The notes: generated by a model from the sequence alone, not told the origin. 64,000 nucleotides of DNA from JACVRW01 sp963803085 (GCA_963803085.1 CAWDLE010000010.1:457713-521712), one strand, 5' to 3'; positions 26,727-35,688 are shown, numbered from the stretch's first letter. Made by a program: numbers and translations.

Positions 26727-27607
26727 TAGAGGGCGGCCCCATGCAGGATGTCGCGGGCGCTCACCTCGACCTCGCTGAGGCCTATCGATCGAATCGACTC
26801 GGTGAGGATCACGGCGCCGGCCACGATCGTCGGCGCACGATCGGGATGCAGCCCCCTCACCTCCCGACGCTCCTCGACCGGTAGCGCGGCGAGCATCGCG
26901 ACCAGTCGCTCGCACGTGGCGAGCGGGAGCCGGTAGCCGTGCACCTCCTCGGCGCCGTCGATGGCAGCGAGCGATGTGGCGGTGCCGGCCACGGCGATTC
27001 CTTGCCCCACCGACACGTCCGGGACGGTCTCGCGCACCGCGGCTGCGAGTTGCTGGAGCTCCTCGGGCTTGGGTGGATCGCTATCGAGGTAGCGCTCGGT
27101 GTAGCGCACTGACCCCATCTGCGTGGAGATGTGGAAGCTCGGATCCTGTCCCGGCTTGCCCACGACGTATTCCGTGGAGCCGCCTCCGATGTCGATAACG
27201 ACCGTCTCGTCGTCGTCATTGCGCTCGCTCGTCGCCCCGAGGAACGTGAGCCGTGCCTCCTCGTCCCCGGAGATCGTGCGCGCGTCGATGCCGAAACGCT
27301 GCTTGAGGAAGTCGCGGAACTCAGGGCCGTTCTCGGAGTCACGCATCGCGCTCGTGGCGAGTGCCACCACGCGCTCCGCCCCGAGCCGGTCGATCACCTC
27401 CCGGTAGGCAGCGATCGCCTCCGCCACCCGGTCCATCGCCTCCTGAGCGAGCCGGCCGGTGGCGTCGACGCCCTGCCCGAGGCTCGTGATCGTGGTACGC
27501 CGCTCGAGCTCCACGACCTTCCCGTCCTCCACCTCGGCCACGAGCAGCCGCGTGGTATTCGTGCCGATGTCGATGACGGCGACGCTCGGGCTCAAACGCC
27601 GCTCCAA
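26726..27607 (-). CDS. Ppx/GppA family phosphatase (short form)
   Basis: 293 residues, the short form of the exopolyphosphatase/pppGpp phosphohydrolase family without the C-terminal HD-like region. AVIDIGTNTTRLLVAEV is the first phosphate-binding loop, VVIDIGGGSTEYV the second, GTATSLAAID the third. Catalytic Glu is expected in ISGDEEARLTFLGA. Family members degrade polyphosphate or pppGpp. Starts at 27607 and overlaps the end of the upstream acetyltransferase gene by 16 bp, so the two are probably cotranscribed. Confidence 0.92.
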   Translation of the reverse strand: MERRLSPSVAVIDIGTNTTRLLVAEVEDGKVVELERRTTITSLGQGVDATGRLAQEAMDRVAEAIAAYREVIDRLGAERVVALATSAMRDSENGPEFRDFLKQRFGIDARTISGDEEARLTFLGATSERNDDDETVVIDIGGGSTEYVVGKPGQDPSFHISTQMGSVRYTERYLDSDPPKPEELQQLAAAVRETVPDVSVGQGIAVAGTATSLAAIDGAEEVHGYRLPLATCERLVAMLAALPVEERREVRGLHPDRAPTIVAGAVILTESIRSIGLSEVEVSARDILHGAAL

Positions 27608-28095
27608 GCCGCTGGGTACACCATGGTGCCGCGAACTCGCTCGTCATAGCGTGGTAGGGGCAGCGCCATCCAGGCTTCGTCCGGCACCTCGTAGGGAGTC
27701 TCGATGCCGTACCTGCGCGCGGGCTCGAATCCGAAGCGGGGGTAGTACGCCGGGTGGCCGAGGACGACGACGAGCGGATACCTGGTGCTCTGTGCAAGCG
27801 CCAGCCCTTGCCGGATCAGTGCACTGCCGATCCCCTCGCGCTGTCGCTCAGGCATCACCGCCATCGGGCCAAGCGATAGAACCTCCGGTCCCGAGTCCAG
27901 CCCAACGACGCTGAAGAGCACGTGCCCCACGACCCCGGCACCGTCGTCCGCCACCAGCGAGAACTCGGGCAGCCACGCCTCGGAGCCCCGGAGCGCATCG
28001 ATCAGGTCCGCCTCGGTCTGGTCCTCGAAAGCGAGCTCATTCAAGCGCCGGATCGCGTCCTCGTCGCCGGGAGCCTCCGCACGGACAGCCGTCAT
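27592..28095 (-). CDS. GNAT family N-acetyltransferase
   Basis: 167 residues. AVRAEAPGDEDAIRRLNELA is a typical GNAT start. The acetyl-CoA loop is MPERQREGIGSALIRQG, and LGHPAYYPRFGFEPA is the conserved motif B of the YhbS-like group. Substrate unknown. ATG 28095 is chosen over an upstream ATG since the family usually begins just before the first strand. It overlaps ppx. Confidence 0.87.
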   Translation of the reverse strand: MTAVRAEAPGDEDAIRRLNELAFEDQTEADLIDALRGSEAWLPEFSLVADDGAGVVGHVLFSVVGLDSGPEVLSLGPMAVMPERQREGIGSALIRQGLALAQSTRYPLVVVLGHPAYYPRFGFEPARRYGIETPYEVPDEAWMALPLPRYDERVRGTMVYPAAWSGV

Positions 28096-28164
28096 GGCGC
28101 CGGACCGTACACCCGCCCCGCCGTTGACGCTTTCGCAGGCCTTCACTAATCTCGTACGTCGCGT

Positions 28165-28238
<74 letters not shown>

Positions 28239-28629
28239 TACGAAAGCCCTGCATATGCGGGGCTTTCAGCTTCTTAAGGAATGCCGTGGTTCCGTTCGTG
28301 GTGCCAATTTGAGCGGCCGAAATGGAACCACGCCGATCCAGATTCCGCTCCAGCAGCCGGTTTGCGCCTGCAACATTCGGGTTCTGGACCCGAATCGCCG
28401 GCCGAGGGTGGTGCTTTCCGTTGCTCCTGCTCACCCCAACACCAGAAGTGACGCGGGAGCCGATCGCCCGCGAGTGGACTGCCGCATCTCGTCCGGAGCG
28501 AGAGCCTGCCAGCAGCTGCTCGAGACGCCCCCATCCGTCCGACAGCAGGAGCGACGTCCCGCGATGAGTTTCCCCCCAACTGCCGGTCTGTATGAGAGAC
28601 AGATCCGCAAGCGAGAGGGGAGACTCAAG
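28239..28629 (+). repeat. Left-end module and non-coding stretch of cassette 1
   Basis: No gene is seen in these 391 bp. About 28239-28400 is clearly similar to 33397-33560: terminator hairpin, GTGGTTCCGTTC-type repeats, inverted GGAACCAC, and an ACATTCGGGTTCTGG block. These could be integrase arm-type or excisionase sites. The remainder up to the VOC start contains nothing recognisable apart from a ribosome site AGAGGGGAG. Confidence 0.6.
28242..28267 (+). terminator. Intrinsic terminator of tRNA-fMet
   Basis: GAAAGCCC pairs with GGGCTTTC around an inner GCATATGC palindrome, directly after the tRNA. A close relative (GAAAGCCCTGC arms) follows the second tRNA fragment at 33400-33425. Confidence 0.75.
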
Positions 28630-29040
28630 ATGGCCACGATGACTTTCGTCAACCTGCCCGTGAAGGATCTCGCGAAGGCGACGGAGTTCTTCGGCGAGAT
28701 CGGCTTCGCGTTCGATCCGCAGTTCACCGACGAGACCGCGACACGGATGATCATCAGCGACGACACCTCGGTCATGCTGTGCGCCGAGCCGACCTTCAAG
28801 GGATTCATCTCGCCCCAAGACATCGCTGATACGTCGAGGGCGAGGGAGGTGATCGTCGGCCTTTCGGCCGAGAGCCGCGAACAGGTCGACGATCTAGCCA
28901 GCAAGGCGCTCGCCGCCGGCGCGGAAGGACTCGGCGAGCCGGAGGACCGGGGCTTCATGTACATGCGCGGGTTCCGTGACCTCGACGGGCACCAGTGGTC
29001 GTTCATCCACATGGACATGTCCGCGCTCCCGGAGCAGTAG
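28630..29040 (+). CDS. VOC/glyoxalase family protein
   Basis: 136 residues with the beta-alpha-beta-beta-beta fold of the vicinal oxygen chelate family: MTFVNLPVKDLAKATEFFGE at the start and RGFRDLDGHQWSFIHMD at the end, the latter providing the usual metal-binding or dimer-contact strand. Similar proteins act in glyoxal or antibiotic detoxification, but the substrate here is unknown. AGAGGGGAG lies 10-12 bp before the ATG. Next gene starts 2 bp after its stop. Confidence 0.9.
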   Translation: MATMTFVNLPVKDLAKATEFFGEIGFAFDPQFTDETATRMIISDDTSVMLCAEPTFKGFISPQDIADTSRAREVIVGLSAESREQVDDLASKALAAGAEGLGEPEDRGFMYMRGFRDLDGHQWSFIHMDMSALPEQ

Positions 29041-29042
29041 CC

Positions 29043-29438
29043 ATGACGTACGTCCACGAACCACGCGTCGACGCGTACATCGATGCGCTGCCGGAATGGC
29101 AGCAGACCATCTGCCGCGAGGTCCGCGACCTCGTCCATGCCGCCGACGGAGACGTGACCGAGACGATCAAGTTCGGAAACCGCCCATACTTCGTGCTTCA
29201 GGGCAACATCTGCGCGCTGCTGGCGGCCAAGGACCACGTCAACGTCTTCCTCTATGACGGGGCCATCGTCCCCGATCCCGAGAACATCATCACCGGCGGT
29301 CACGACAACGAGACCGCCCGCACCGTCGCAGTCCGTCGGGGCGAAACCATCAACGCGCCCGCTCTTACCGCGATGTTCAAGCAGATCATCGCCGACAACA
29401 GGGCCGGCGGTTGGCGCAAGTTGAAGCGCAAGAACTGA
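29043..29438 (+). CDS. DUF1801 domain protein
   Basis: 131 residues of DUF1801 (YdhG-like): VDAYIDALPEWQQTICREV, ETIKFGNRPYFVLQGNICAL, VNVFLYDGAIVPD. The family is widespread, small and of unknown function. It starts 2 bp after the VOC gene and forms an operon with it. Confidence 0.88.
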   Translation: MTYVHEPRVDAYIDALPEWQQTICREVRDLVHAADGDVTETIKFGNRPYFVLQGNICALLAAKDHVNVFLYDGAIVPDPENIITGGHDNETARTVAVRRGETINAPALTAMFKQIIADNRAGGWRKLKRKN

Positions 29439-29514
29439 GCCGGCCTCCGCATGGGCGAGCTCCGACACGCCCCAATTCACCGCCGAGCAGATCGTCGATA
29501 GCCAACGGGGTCGA

Positions 29515-29745
29515 CCTCACCACGTGGTGCTCGCCGGTGGTGACCCACTGCACGTCAAGGTCGACGGAGTAGCGCGCGCAGGCGCAGCGGCCGTTTGAGC
29601 GCCGGATGTCGAAGCGGCCGCTCCAGGCCTGCTCGATCGCCGGCTCCCAGGTGTTCTGCGCGGCCTGGAGCTGGGCCTGTGTGACGCCGGGGCCGGGCTG
29701 GAGCCGGTTGCGGACGACGACCTGGAGACGGCAGTCCCTCTCCTC
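29515..29745 (-). pseudogene. Coding remnant, C-terminal end of an unidentified secreted-type protein
   Basis: The minus strand carries a frame that looks protein-like: LQVVVRNRLQPGPGVTQAQL, then WEPAIEQAWSGRFDIRRSNG and VDLDVQWVTTGEHHVVR. It has no credible start and its surroundings are non-coding. The pattern resembles the C-terminal part of DUF4157/eCIS-core proteins of actinobacteria, but this is from memory only. A terminator-like hairpin (29759-29788, GAAACCCCGCCT arms) lies just upstream. Rest of the 29439-29854 gap holds nothing else. Confidence 0.4.
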
Positions 29746-29758
29746 GGTGATCCGGCTC

Positions 29759-29788
29759 GAAACCCCGCCTCTCGCCAGGCGGGCTTTC
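29759..29788. terminator. Terminator-like hairpin
   Basis: Arms CCCGCCT and AGGCGGG inside GAAA/TTTC ends. It resembles the tRNA-fMet terminator family in this island. A decayed version of it occurs near 40025-40055. Confidence 0.5.
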
Positions 29789-29854
29789 GGCTGTCCGGGA
29801 GCCGTAGGACGTCCCGCCGAACCAGTCATCAACCGCTCCGCTTCGTTGAGGCGG

Positions 29855-30721
29855 TCAGTGCGGTTGCTCGGCGTGGCGCTCCAGGGCGCGCAGATCGTCC
29901 TCGGACAACTCGATCGACGCGGCGTCGAGGTTCTCTCGTAGATGCTCGAGCGAGCCGGTGCCGGGGATCGGCAGCATGGCGGGCGATCGCCGGAGCAGCC
30001 AGGCGAGCGCAATTTGTGCCTGGGTTGCGCCATGCCGGGCGGCGACGCTGGCCAGCGCCCCGGAGGAGCCCACGAGGCCGCCCATAGCGATCGGAGCCCA
30101 GGGGAGGAATCCGATCCCCTCCTCTTCGCAGGCCCGTAGGACGTCGTCTGCTACTCGTTCGCCGAGGTTGTAGCGGTTCTGGACCGTGACGACGTCAATC
30201 AGCTCGCGCGCCCGACGCAGCTCGGCCAGAGATACCTCCGACACCCCGACGAAGCGGACCTTGCCCTCGTCGCGAAGCTCGCTGATGGCGCCGAACTGCT
30301 CCTCGAGCGGTACCTCGGGATCGATCCGGTGCAGCTGCCAGAGGTCGATCGTGTCGCGCCGCAGGCGGCGCAGGCTGCGCTCGCAGTCGGCGCGCAGGCG
30401 CTCGGGGCGCCCGTCGGGGTGGCCGCCGCGGCGGAGTCCGCCCTTGGTCGCGATCACCAGTCCGTCGGGGTAGGGGTGCAACGCCTCGGCGATCATTTCC
30501 TCGGAGCGACCGTAGATCTGGGCGGTGTCGATCAGGTCGACGCCGAGCCGGACCGCCTCGCGCAGCATCTCGCGACCGGCAACCGAGCTCTGTGACTCGT
30601 CGCGCACGCCCGGCAGCCGCATCGCTCCGAACCCGAGCCGATGGACGCGCAGCGCCCCACCGATCGCGAACGTGCCGGAGGCATGCGCTGGCGCGGATGT
30701 CTTCGTTGACGCAGTGGCCAT
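29855..30721 (-). CDS. Aldo/keto reductase
   Basis: 288 residues with a TIM-barrel aldo/keto reductase. Catalytic tetrad by alignment: Asp65 and Tyr70 (DTAQIYG), Lys93 (ATKGG), His131 (LWQLHRID). NADPH-dependent carbonyl reduction is expected. The barrel strands FVGVSEVSL and VTVQNRYNL and the LPIPGTGSLEHLRENL cofactor loop are present. Divergent from the SnoaL gene, with 143 bp between starts. Confidence 0.92.
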   Translation of the reverse strand: MATASTKTSAPAHASGTFAIGGALRVHRLGFGAMRLPGVRDESQSSVAGREMLREAVRLGVDLIDTAQIYGRSEEMIAEALHPYPDGLVIATKGGLRRGGHPDGRPERLRADCERSLRRLRRDTIDLWQLHRIDPEVPLEEQFGAISELRDEGKVRFVGVSEVSLAELRRARELIDVVTVQNRYNLGERVADDVLRACEEEGIGFLPWAPIAMGGLVGSSGALASVAARHGATQAQIALAWLLRRSPAMLPIPGTGSLEHLRENLDAASIELSEDDLRALERHAEQPH

Positions 30722-30864
30722 CCGTCGCGATATTACGACCTCAAGTGCGCTTCAAGTCAAGTACGCCGCCCGATGAGTTTCGATGCGTAGGGCGGTCTAC
30801 TTGGATGGCCGCGCGTAGGCGCGGACGCGAACGCACCGGAAGGGGTGCTGCCGAAAGGAACAGC

Positions 30865-31299
30865 ATGCAGGATGACGAGAAGCAGATCCGGACCCTGATC
30901 GAGCGGTGGGCCGAGGCGGTGCACAGTGGCGAGCTGGAGGGTGTCCTGGCGGATCACTCCGACGGCATCGTGATGTTCGATGTGCCGCCGCCAGAGGAGG
31001 GCGTCCGCGGCATCGACGCGTACCGCGAGACGTGGCCGCCCTTCTTCGACTGGCAGGCACAAGGCGCCTCGTTCGAGATCGTGTCCCTTGAGGTCACCGC
31101 CGGCGACGACGTCGCCTATGCACACGCCTTGCTGCGCTGCGGGACTCCGCAGGAACTCGCCGAGCAACCGGCGAACCGCCTTCGGCTTACGCTCGGGTTG
31201 CGCAAGCAGCAGGGTCGATGGATAGTCGCACACGAGCACCACTCGTTCCCCGACACCGCCAGCGGGGACGCCACCCCAGCCGCTGCCGCCGAGGGTTAG
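30865..31299 (+). CDS. SnoaL-like/DUF4440 nuclear-transport-factor-2 fold protein
   Basis: 144 residues. DEKQIRTLIERWAEAVHSGE starts the first helix, DGIVMFDVPPP and GVRGIDAYRETW follow, and the fold ends in RWIVAHEHHSFPD. This is typical of small SnoaL-like or calcium/calmodulin kinase II association-domain-like proteins. Some are enzymes; function here unknown. AAAGGAA lies 6-7 bp upstream of ATG 30865. Confidence 0.87.
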   Translation: MQDDEKQIRTLIERWAEAVHSGELEGVLADHSDGIVMFDVPPPEEGVRGIDAYRETWPPFFDWQAQGASFEIVSLEVTAGDDVAYAHALLRCGTPQELAEQPANRLRLTLGLRKQQGRWIVAHEHHSFPDTASGDATPAAAAEG

Positions 31300-31326
31300 G
31301 ACTGCTTCTTACGGCGATTCGGGCCG

Positions 31327-31788
31327 CTACTTCTCGCTTGTGTCGCCGGCGCGTTGCTCCGCGAAGAAGCCGATGATCGTCGGCATCATCGCTTCGAACC
31401 CTCCGGGCAGGAACACGTTGAGAACACCGGCGCGTTCCGCGCCGCGATTCTCGAAGTCGTGCGTAACTCCGGCCGGGATGCGCAAGAACGAACCAGCCGG
31501 AGCGTCCAGCCACCTCTCCCCGGCGAGGAAGCTCATCGTCCCGTGCACGACGTAGAACAGCTCCACGTTGTCCTCGTGGGAATGCGGACCCGGGCCTGCG
31601 TCCCCCGCCTCCAGCCACCACTCCGAGACGCAGTAGCGGTCGTCGGTCTCCTCGCCGTCGGCCTTGAACACCGCGTGCATCGGCCCGGCTTGGTACGCAC
31701 GGCCGGCGTCCGGCGGCAGGAAGATGACCTGGGACGAGCGCTCGGACGGAGAACGGGCGCCTTCTCCGGCGCCGACCCGATCAGTCAC
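31327..31788 (-). CDS. Cupin domain protein
   Basis: 153 residues, a single cupin fold. The first metal motif is GPGPHSHEDNVELFYVVHG (HxHx(n)E), and the second is PAGVTHDFEN. Could be a small dioxygenase, isomerase or sensor. It overlaps the end of the AraC gene by 8 bp, so it is translated from the same transcript. Confidence 0.88.
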   Translation of the reverse strand: MTDRVGAGEGARSPSERSSQVIFLPPDAGRAYQAGPMHAVFKADGEETDDRYCVSEWWLEAGDAGPGPHSHEDNVELFYVVHGTMSFLAGERWLDAPAGSFLRIPAGVTHDFENRGAERAGVLNVFLPGGFEAMMPTIIGFFAEQRAGDTSEK

Positions 31789-32653
31789 CGATCACGCCTC
31801 CACCGTCGGGCAGCTTCAGGGCCCGGTAGGCCGCCGGTGAATGGCCGGTGAACTGCTTGAAGTCATAGATCATGTGCGCTTGGTCGTAGTAGCCGCAGCG
31901 CTGTGCAACCTCCGCCCAGCCGATACCGCCGCCGTTGGCGAGCTCAAGTGCGTGCTCGAAGCGCAGGATGCGCGCGAACAGCTTCGGCGGCAGGCCGACG
32001 CGGTCGTTGAACAGGCCGATCAAGTAGCGGCGGCTGCAACCGAGCTCGTCAGTCAGCGAGCCGATCTCGATGGCCCCGCGGGTCGAGTGCAGCCTCGAAA
32101 GCGCCCAGGCGAGGCTGGGCGGCGGCGGCTCGGCCTTGGAGAGGCGGGCGAGCAGGAAGCGGTCGACGATCGCGAAGCGCTCCTGCCACCCGGCCGCCTC
32201 CAGCAGCTCCTCGCGGACGAGCCCGCCCAGCGTCCCGAACAGCTCGTCGAGTCCGACGACCCGGTCCTTCAGGTCACGCATCGGCACGCCGGTCACGAGC
32301 CCGGCGCCGACCGGCGTCAGGTAGACCTCGACTCCGCTCTGGCTGCCGGACGACTCGACCAGGGCATAGGTGTCGTGGAGGCCAGCAACGAAGCCATTCC
32401 CGTGGCGCTGCCAGCCCCCTCCGGCCATCGGCGCGCGCACGGCGACCGGCGGCCCGAAGTTGAAGATCAGCGGCACGCGCGGCGCGGGCGCCTCAAGACG
32501 ACGCCTGAACGTGCCCGTCTCCTCGTCGTAGCCGCAGTAGTGGACGACGTAGGGACGCAGGCGCGGGTCCGGGGTGCCGAACACCAGCTCCCAGCGGTCG
32601 TGCTGGGAGGCGTGGCGGACGGCCCGCAGCCGTGTCGGTGACTCGACGGCCAT
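31781..32653 (-). CDS. AraC family transcriptional regulator
   Basis: 290 residues from ATG 32653. The C-terminal AraC HTH pair is present: SLTDELGCSRRYLIGLFNDR and VAQRCGYYDQAHMIYDFKQF with TGHSPAAYR. The N-terminal sensory domain (RPYVVHYCGYDEETGTF) is of the DUF6597/AraC type. It sits 13 bp after the VOC gene on the same strand and overlaps the cupin, so VOC-AraC-cupin form one operon. Confidence 0.9.
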   Translation of the reverse strand: MAVESPTRLRAVRHASQHDRWELVFGTPDPRLRPYVVHYCGYDEETGTFRRRLEAPAPRVPLIFNFGPPVAVRAPMAGGGWQRHGNGFVAGLHDTYALVESSGSQSGVEVYLTPVGAGLVTGVPMRDLKDRVVGLDELFGTLGGLVREELLEAAGWQERFAIVDRFLLARLSKAEPPPPSLAWALSRLHSTRGAIEIGSLTDELGCSRRYLIGLFNDRVGLPPKLFARILRFEHALELANGGGIGWAEVAQRCGYYDQAHMIYDFKQFTGHSPAAYRALKLPDGGGVIGD

Positions 32654-32666
32654 GACCTCGACGAGG

Positions 32667-33020
32667 CTAGCGCGGCGGCTGGTGGAGGCCGAAGCTCGAG
32701 CCCTGGTTGTCTTTGCAAATGAGGAAGCGCCCGAAGCGCGCGACCGTGTCAGGATCATCGCCTCCCCCGACGTCCTCGCCGACCTCGCCGCCGAGCTCCC
32801 GCACTCGCGCCAGAGCGGAATCGAGGTCGTCGACCCGGAAGAACAGGTACGGGCTCGCACCCGCGTCGCCCGCGTGCAGCCCACCCGGAACATTCGGCGT
32901 CTCGATTGTCGCGCCCTTGCCCTCGTCGACGAACTCCCAACCGAACAGGCTGCCGTAGAACTCGCGCGCGCGATCGGGGTCGCGCACGCCCAACTCGAAA
33001 AAGCTCAGTTCACCGTTCAC
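32667..33020 (-). CDS. VOC family protein
   Basis: 117 residues, a one-domain VOC protein: SFFELGVRDPDRAREFYGSL, YLFFRVDDLDSALARV and KDNQGSSFGLHQP. Similar to small antibiotic-resistance/glyoxalase-like proteins. First gene of the VOC-AraC-cupin operon. Substrate unknown. Confidence 0.9.
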   Translation of the reverse strand: MNGELSFFELGVRDPDRAREFYGSLFGWEFVDEGKGATIETPNVPGGLHAGDAGASPYLFFRVDDLDSALARVRELGGEVGEDVGGGDDPDTVARFGRFLICKDNQGSSFGLHQPPR

Positions 33021-33354
33021 GGCCCCGACCGTACGGCAATCGTCTGGAGCTGTCTTGGAAGGATTTAACCGCTCGCCGCTAAATGCCTCGGGCTGGGTGC
33101 GCCCCCTCGCCGCTCGTCGATTGGCGAGGCCCGGGCGGCTGCAACCGAACCTCGGGCGTCAGCCTTCGTCGATCTGCCACGAGCGGGCCTCGATAACCGA
33201 CCCTGTCGTCGGGCCGGGTCATGAGAAGTCAATCGCCCCGCACGCGTCGTGGTTCCATTCGTGGTTCCATGTTGAGCGGATCTGGGCTGATCTGAGAGCA
33301 CCTGAGCCGAGCTGTCATGCGGCGACAGGCTTGGGATGAGGCGCTTATGGCGAT
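33021..33354 (+). repeat. Non-coding right end of cassette 1
   Basis: No gene is seen. From 33249 to 33354 a module with GTGGTTCCATTC followed by a second GTGGTTCC, then GTTGAGCGGATCTGGGCTG and a GATCTGAGAGCACCTGAGC block, is about 85-90% similar to 36389-36495. A shorter copy occurs at 47807-47847. Confidence 0.6.
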
Positions 33355-33396
<42 letters not shown>

Positions 33397-33718
33397 CTGG
33401 AAAGCCCTGCATTCGCAGGGCTTTCTGCTTCTCGGGGGCTGCCCTGGTTCCGTTCGTGGTTCCAATGTGAGCCGCGGGAATGGAACCACGGCAAACCAGA
33501 TTTCGCTCCAGGAGCGCGATTACCGCCGAACATTCGGGTTCTGGGCCCGAAGGTCGGGCGGTCGCCGGCTCTCACCTAGTCCTCTTTTCGAGCATTGCGA
33601 CAGCGAGCTCCCCCGCCGCGAAGGCGCTCGCTCCTCGTCCGAGACAGGCGTATGCGACCCCTGCCCATTCGCTTCCGCTATCGGACCCATTGCATGCGTT
33701 GGGCGGCAGGCGGCGTTG
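33397..33718 (+). repeat. Left-end module and non-coding stretch of cassette 2
   Basis: Contains a perfect intrinsic-type hairpin at 33400-33425 (GAAAGCCCTGC arms, ATTC loop), GGTTCC repeats and an inverted GGAACCAC near 33444-33490, then a block similar to cassette 1 up to about 33560. Nothing recognisable in 33561-33718. Confidence 0.6.
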
Positions 33719-34726
33719 TCAGTCGAGCGTGATGACGACCTTGCCGTTGGCGCGGCCCTGCTCGACGTACGCAAGCGCCTCGACGGTCTGGTCGAACGGG
33801 AACGTCTTGTCGGTGACCGGGCGGAGGTGGCCGGCGTCGTAGACGGAGGCCAGCTCGCGCAGCTGGGCGCCGTTGGCCTGCATGAAGAGAAACGAGTAGC
33901 TCACGCCTAGCTTCCGCGCCTGCTTGCGGACCTTGCGGCTCAGCAGCCCCATCGCGACGCCGATGAACTTCGGCGCCACGAGCTGCTTCGCGAACCCGGG
34001 GTCCGGCGGGCCGGCGACGCCGATCGCCTGTCCGCCCGGCTTGAGGACCGTGAGCGACTTCCCGAGGTTTTCGCCGCCGAGCGAGTCCAACACGACGTCG
34101 TAGCCGGAGAGGACCTCGGCGAAGTCCTCCTTCCTGTAGTCCACCACGATGTCGGCGCCGAGGCTGCGCACCAGCTCGGCGTTGCCGCCGCTCGCGGTCG
34201 TCGCCACCGTGGCGCCGAGGTGCTTGGCGAGCTGGATGACGGTCGACCCGAGGCCGCCGGAGCCGGCGTGGACAAGGACCTGCTGGCCGGGCTGTACGTG
34301 GGTGCGGTCGACGAGAGCCTGCCAGGCCGCCAGTGACACCAGCGGCACGGCGGCCGCCTCGTGCAGGGTGAGCGAGGCCGGTTTAGGCGCGACGTCGTCC
34401 TGGTCGATCGCGATGTACTCAGCGAAGGTCCCGATCCGCAGGTCGCGGGGGCGAGCGTAGACCTGGTCGCCTACCTGGAAGTCGCGTACCGCCGAGCCGA
34501 CCTTGGTCACCACGCCGGCGACGTCGTGGCCGAGCACGAACGGGGTTTGGTGCTTCAGGAGCCGTTTGAACTCGCCGTTGCGGACCATCTTGTCCAGCGG
34601 GTTGATGCTGGCGGCGCTCACCTTGACCAGCACGTCACCGTCGCCGACCTCGGGCTCGGGTACGTCTGCGGCGCGGAGTCCGTCCTTGCCGTACCGCTCG
34701 ACGACGAACGCCTTCATGGCCTTCAC
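33719..34726 (-). CDS. Zinc-independent quinone oxidoreductase (MDR family)
   Basis: 335 residues. N-terminal GroES-like domain (ASINPLDKMVRNGEF, FVLGHDVAGVVTKVG) and C-terminal Rossmann domain with QVLVHAGSGGLGSTVIQLAK (NADPH-binding). The zinc-ligand Cys residues of alcohol dehydrogenases are missing, as in quinone reductases. ATG 34726 or 34717. Overlaps the upstream hydrolase by 4 bp. Likely induced with it by loss of TetR repression. Confidence 0.92.
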   Translation of the reverse strand: MKAMKAFVVERYGKDGLRAADVPEPEVGDGDVLVKVSAASINPLDKMVRNGEFKRLLKHQTPFVLGHDVAGVVTKVGSAVRDFQVGDQVYARPRDLRIGTFAEYIAIDQDDVAPKPASLTLHEAAAVPLVSLAAWQALVDRTHVQPGQQVLVHAGSGGLGSTVIQLAKHLGATVATTASGGNAELVRSLGADIVVDYRKEDFAEVLSGYDVVLDSLGGENLGKSLTVLKPGGQAIGVAGPPDPGFAKQLVAPKFIGVAMGLLSRKVRKQARKLGVSYSFLFMQANGAQLRELASVYDAGHLRPVTDKTFPFDQTVEALAYVEQGRANGKVVITLD

Positions 34727-35595
34727 CCTTCTCCGAGGAACTCGAGAGCGCGCCTGACGAAGTCCTCGTGGAACTGGAACACGCCGCCGTGCCCGGCGTC
34801 GGGATAGATGACGAGCTGGCTGTTCGAGAGTCGGCGATCGAGGTCGACGGTGTTCTTGGTCGGCACCATCTTGTCGCTCTCACCGTTCATGACGAGCACC
34901 GGCTGCTGGATGCCCGAGAGGTCCGCCGGCGCCTGCTGACCCCAGCGGTGGATGGCCTTGAGCTGGGCGCGAAACGAGCGCACGGAAATGGCCTTGTCGC
35001 GGTCGTTCGTACGCTCCTCCAACCGTGCCAGGAACTCCTTCGCGGCTCCGCGCCCGTTCGGAGTCCTGGTGAAGAACAGGAACTCCTTGGGGTCCCGGCG
35101 GGTGAGCAGTCCTCGCGCGGTGTCGAGGTAGGAGATGCGGGTCACCTTGTCGATGCCATCGCCCCCCGCCGGGCCGGTTCCGGCGAGGACCATCTTGCGC
35201 ACGAGCCGCGGCTGCTGCTGCGCGATCACCTGGGCGATCATGCCGCCCATCGAGAACCCGAACAGGTCAACCTGATCGAAGCCGAGGGCACGGATGAAGG
35301 TGACGGCGTCGCTCGCCATCTGCTCGATGGTCGTCGGCGTGGACCCGCTGGAGGCCCCAACACCGCGGTTGTCGAAGGTGATGACCCGATGCCTCGCGGC
35401 GATGCCGTCCACGACGCGGGGGTCCCAGTTGTCCAGGACTGCGGCCAGGTGGGTGAGGAAGACCACTGGCACCCCCCTGCTCGGGCCGAGCTGACGGTAG
35501 GCGAACTGCACGCCGCCGGCGTTGATGGTCTGCGTCGACGCGGTCTTCCACGTCGTGTTCAAAGCCGCACCCTTAGGTGCCTGGACCGTCGTCAT
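34723..35595 (-). CDS. Alpha/beta hydrolase
   Basis: 290 residues. Nucleophile Ser115 in FGFSMGGMIAQ, acid Asp in NGESDKMVP, His in DAGHGG, and HLAAVLDNWDPR at the oxyanion loop. The sequence resembles non-haem chloroperoxidase/esterase-type hydrolases. AAGGAG lies 8 bp before the ATG. First gene of a two-gene operon with the oxidoreductase, divergent from TetR. Confidence 0.9.
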   Translation of the reverse strand: MTTVQAPKGAALNTTWKTASTQTINAGGVQFAYRQLGPSRGVPVVFLTHLAAVLDNWDPRVVDGIAARHRVITFDNRGVGASSGSTPTTIEQMASDAVTFIRALGFDQVDLFGFSMGGMIAQVIAQQQPRLVRKMVLAGTGPAGGDGIDKVTRISYLDTARGLLTRRDPKEFLFFTRTPNGRGAAKEFLARLEERTNDRDKAISVRSFRAQLKAIHRWGQQAPADLSGIQQPVLVMNGESDKMVPTKNTVDLDRRLSNSQLVIYPDAGHGGVFQFHEDFVRRALEFLGEG

Positions 35596-35629
35596 GGCTG
35601 TCGCTCCTTATGCGTGTTGCATCGGCTTT

Positions 35630-35647
35630 GCATTATGCACATAATGC
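35630..35647. promoter_or_regulatory. Palindromic operator candidate 1
   Basis: GCATTATGCACATAATGC is a perfect 8-2-8 inverted repeat between the divergent hydrolase and TetR genes. A TATAGT box lies next to it at 35648-35653. A repressor bound here would block both promoters. Confidence 0.7.
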
Positions 35648-35670
35648 TATAGTACGGTCATACTGCAACG

Positions 35671-35688
35671 GTGTGACCGACGTCACAC
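35671..35688. promoter_or_regulatory. Palindromic operator candidate 2
   Basis: GTGTGAC and GTCACAC form a perfect 7-4-7 inverted repeat 17-34 bp upstream of the TetR start. It is unrelated in sequence to the first palindrome, so either another regulator or a second binding mode may be involved. Confidence 0.55.

Noticed and set aside
33065..33301. Integrase C-terminal fragment in the right-end module (frame reading SDQPRSAQHGTTNGTTT)
   Set aside because: The frame is short and repetitive (GTT repeats from GGTTCC), without the tyrosine recombinase R-H-R-Y motifs. It is better explained as a repeat.
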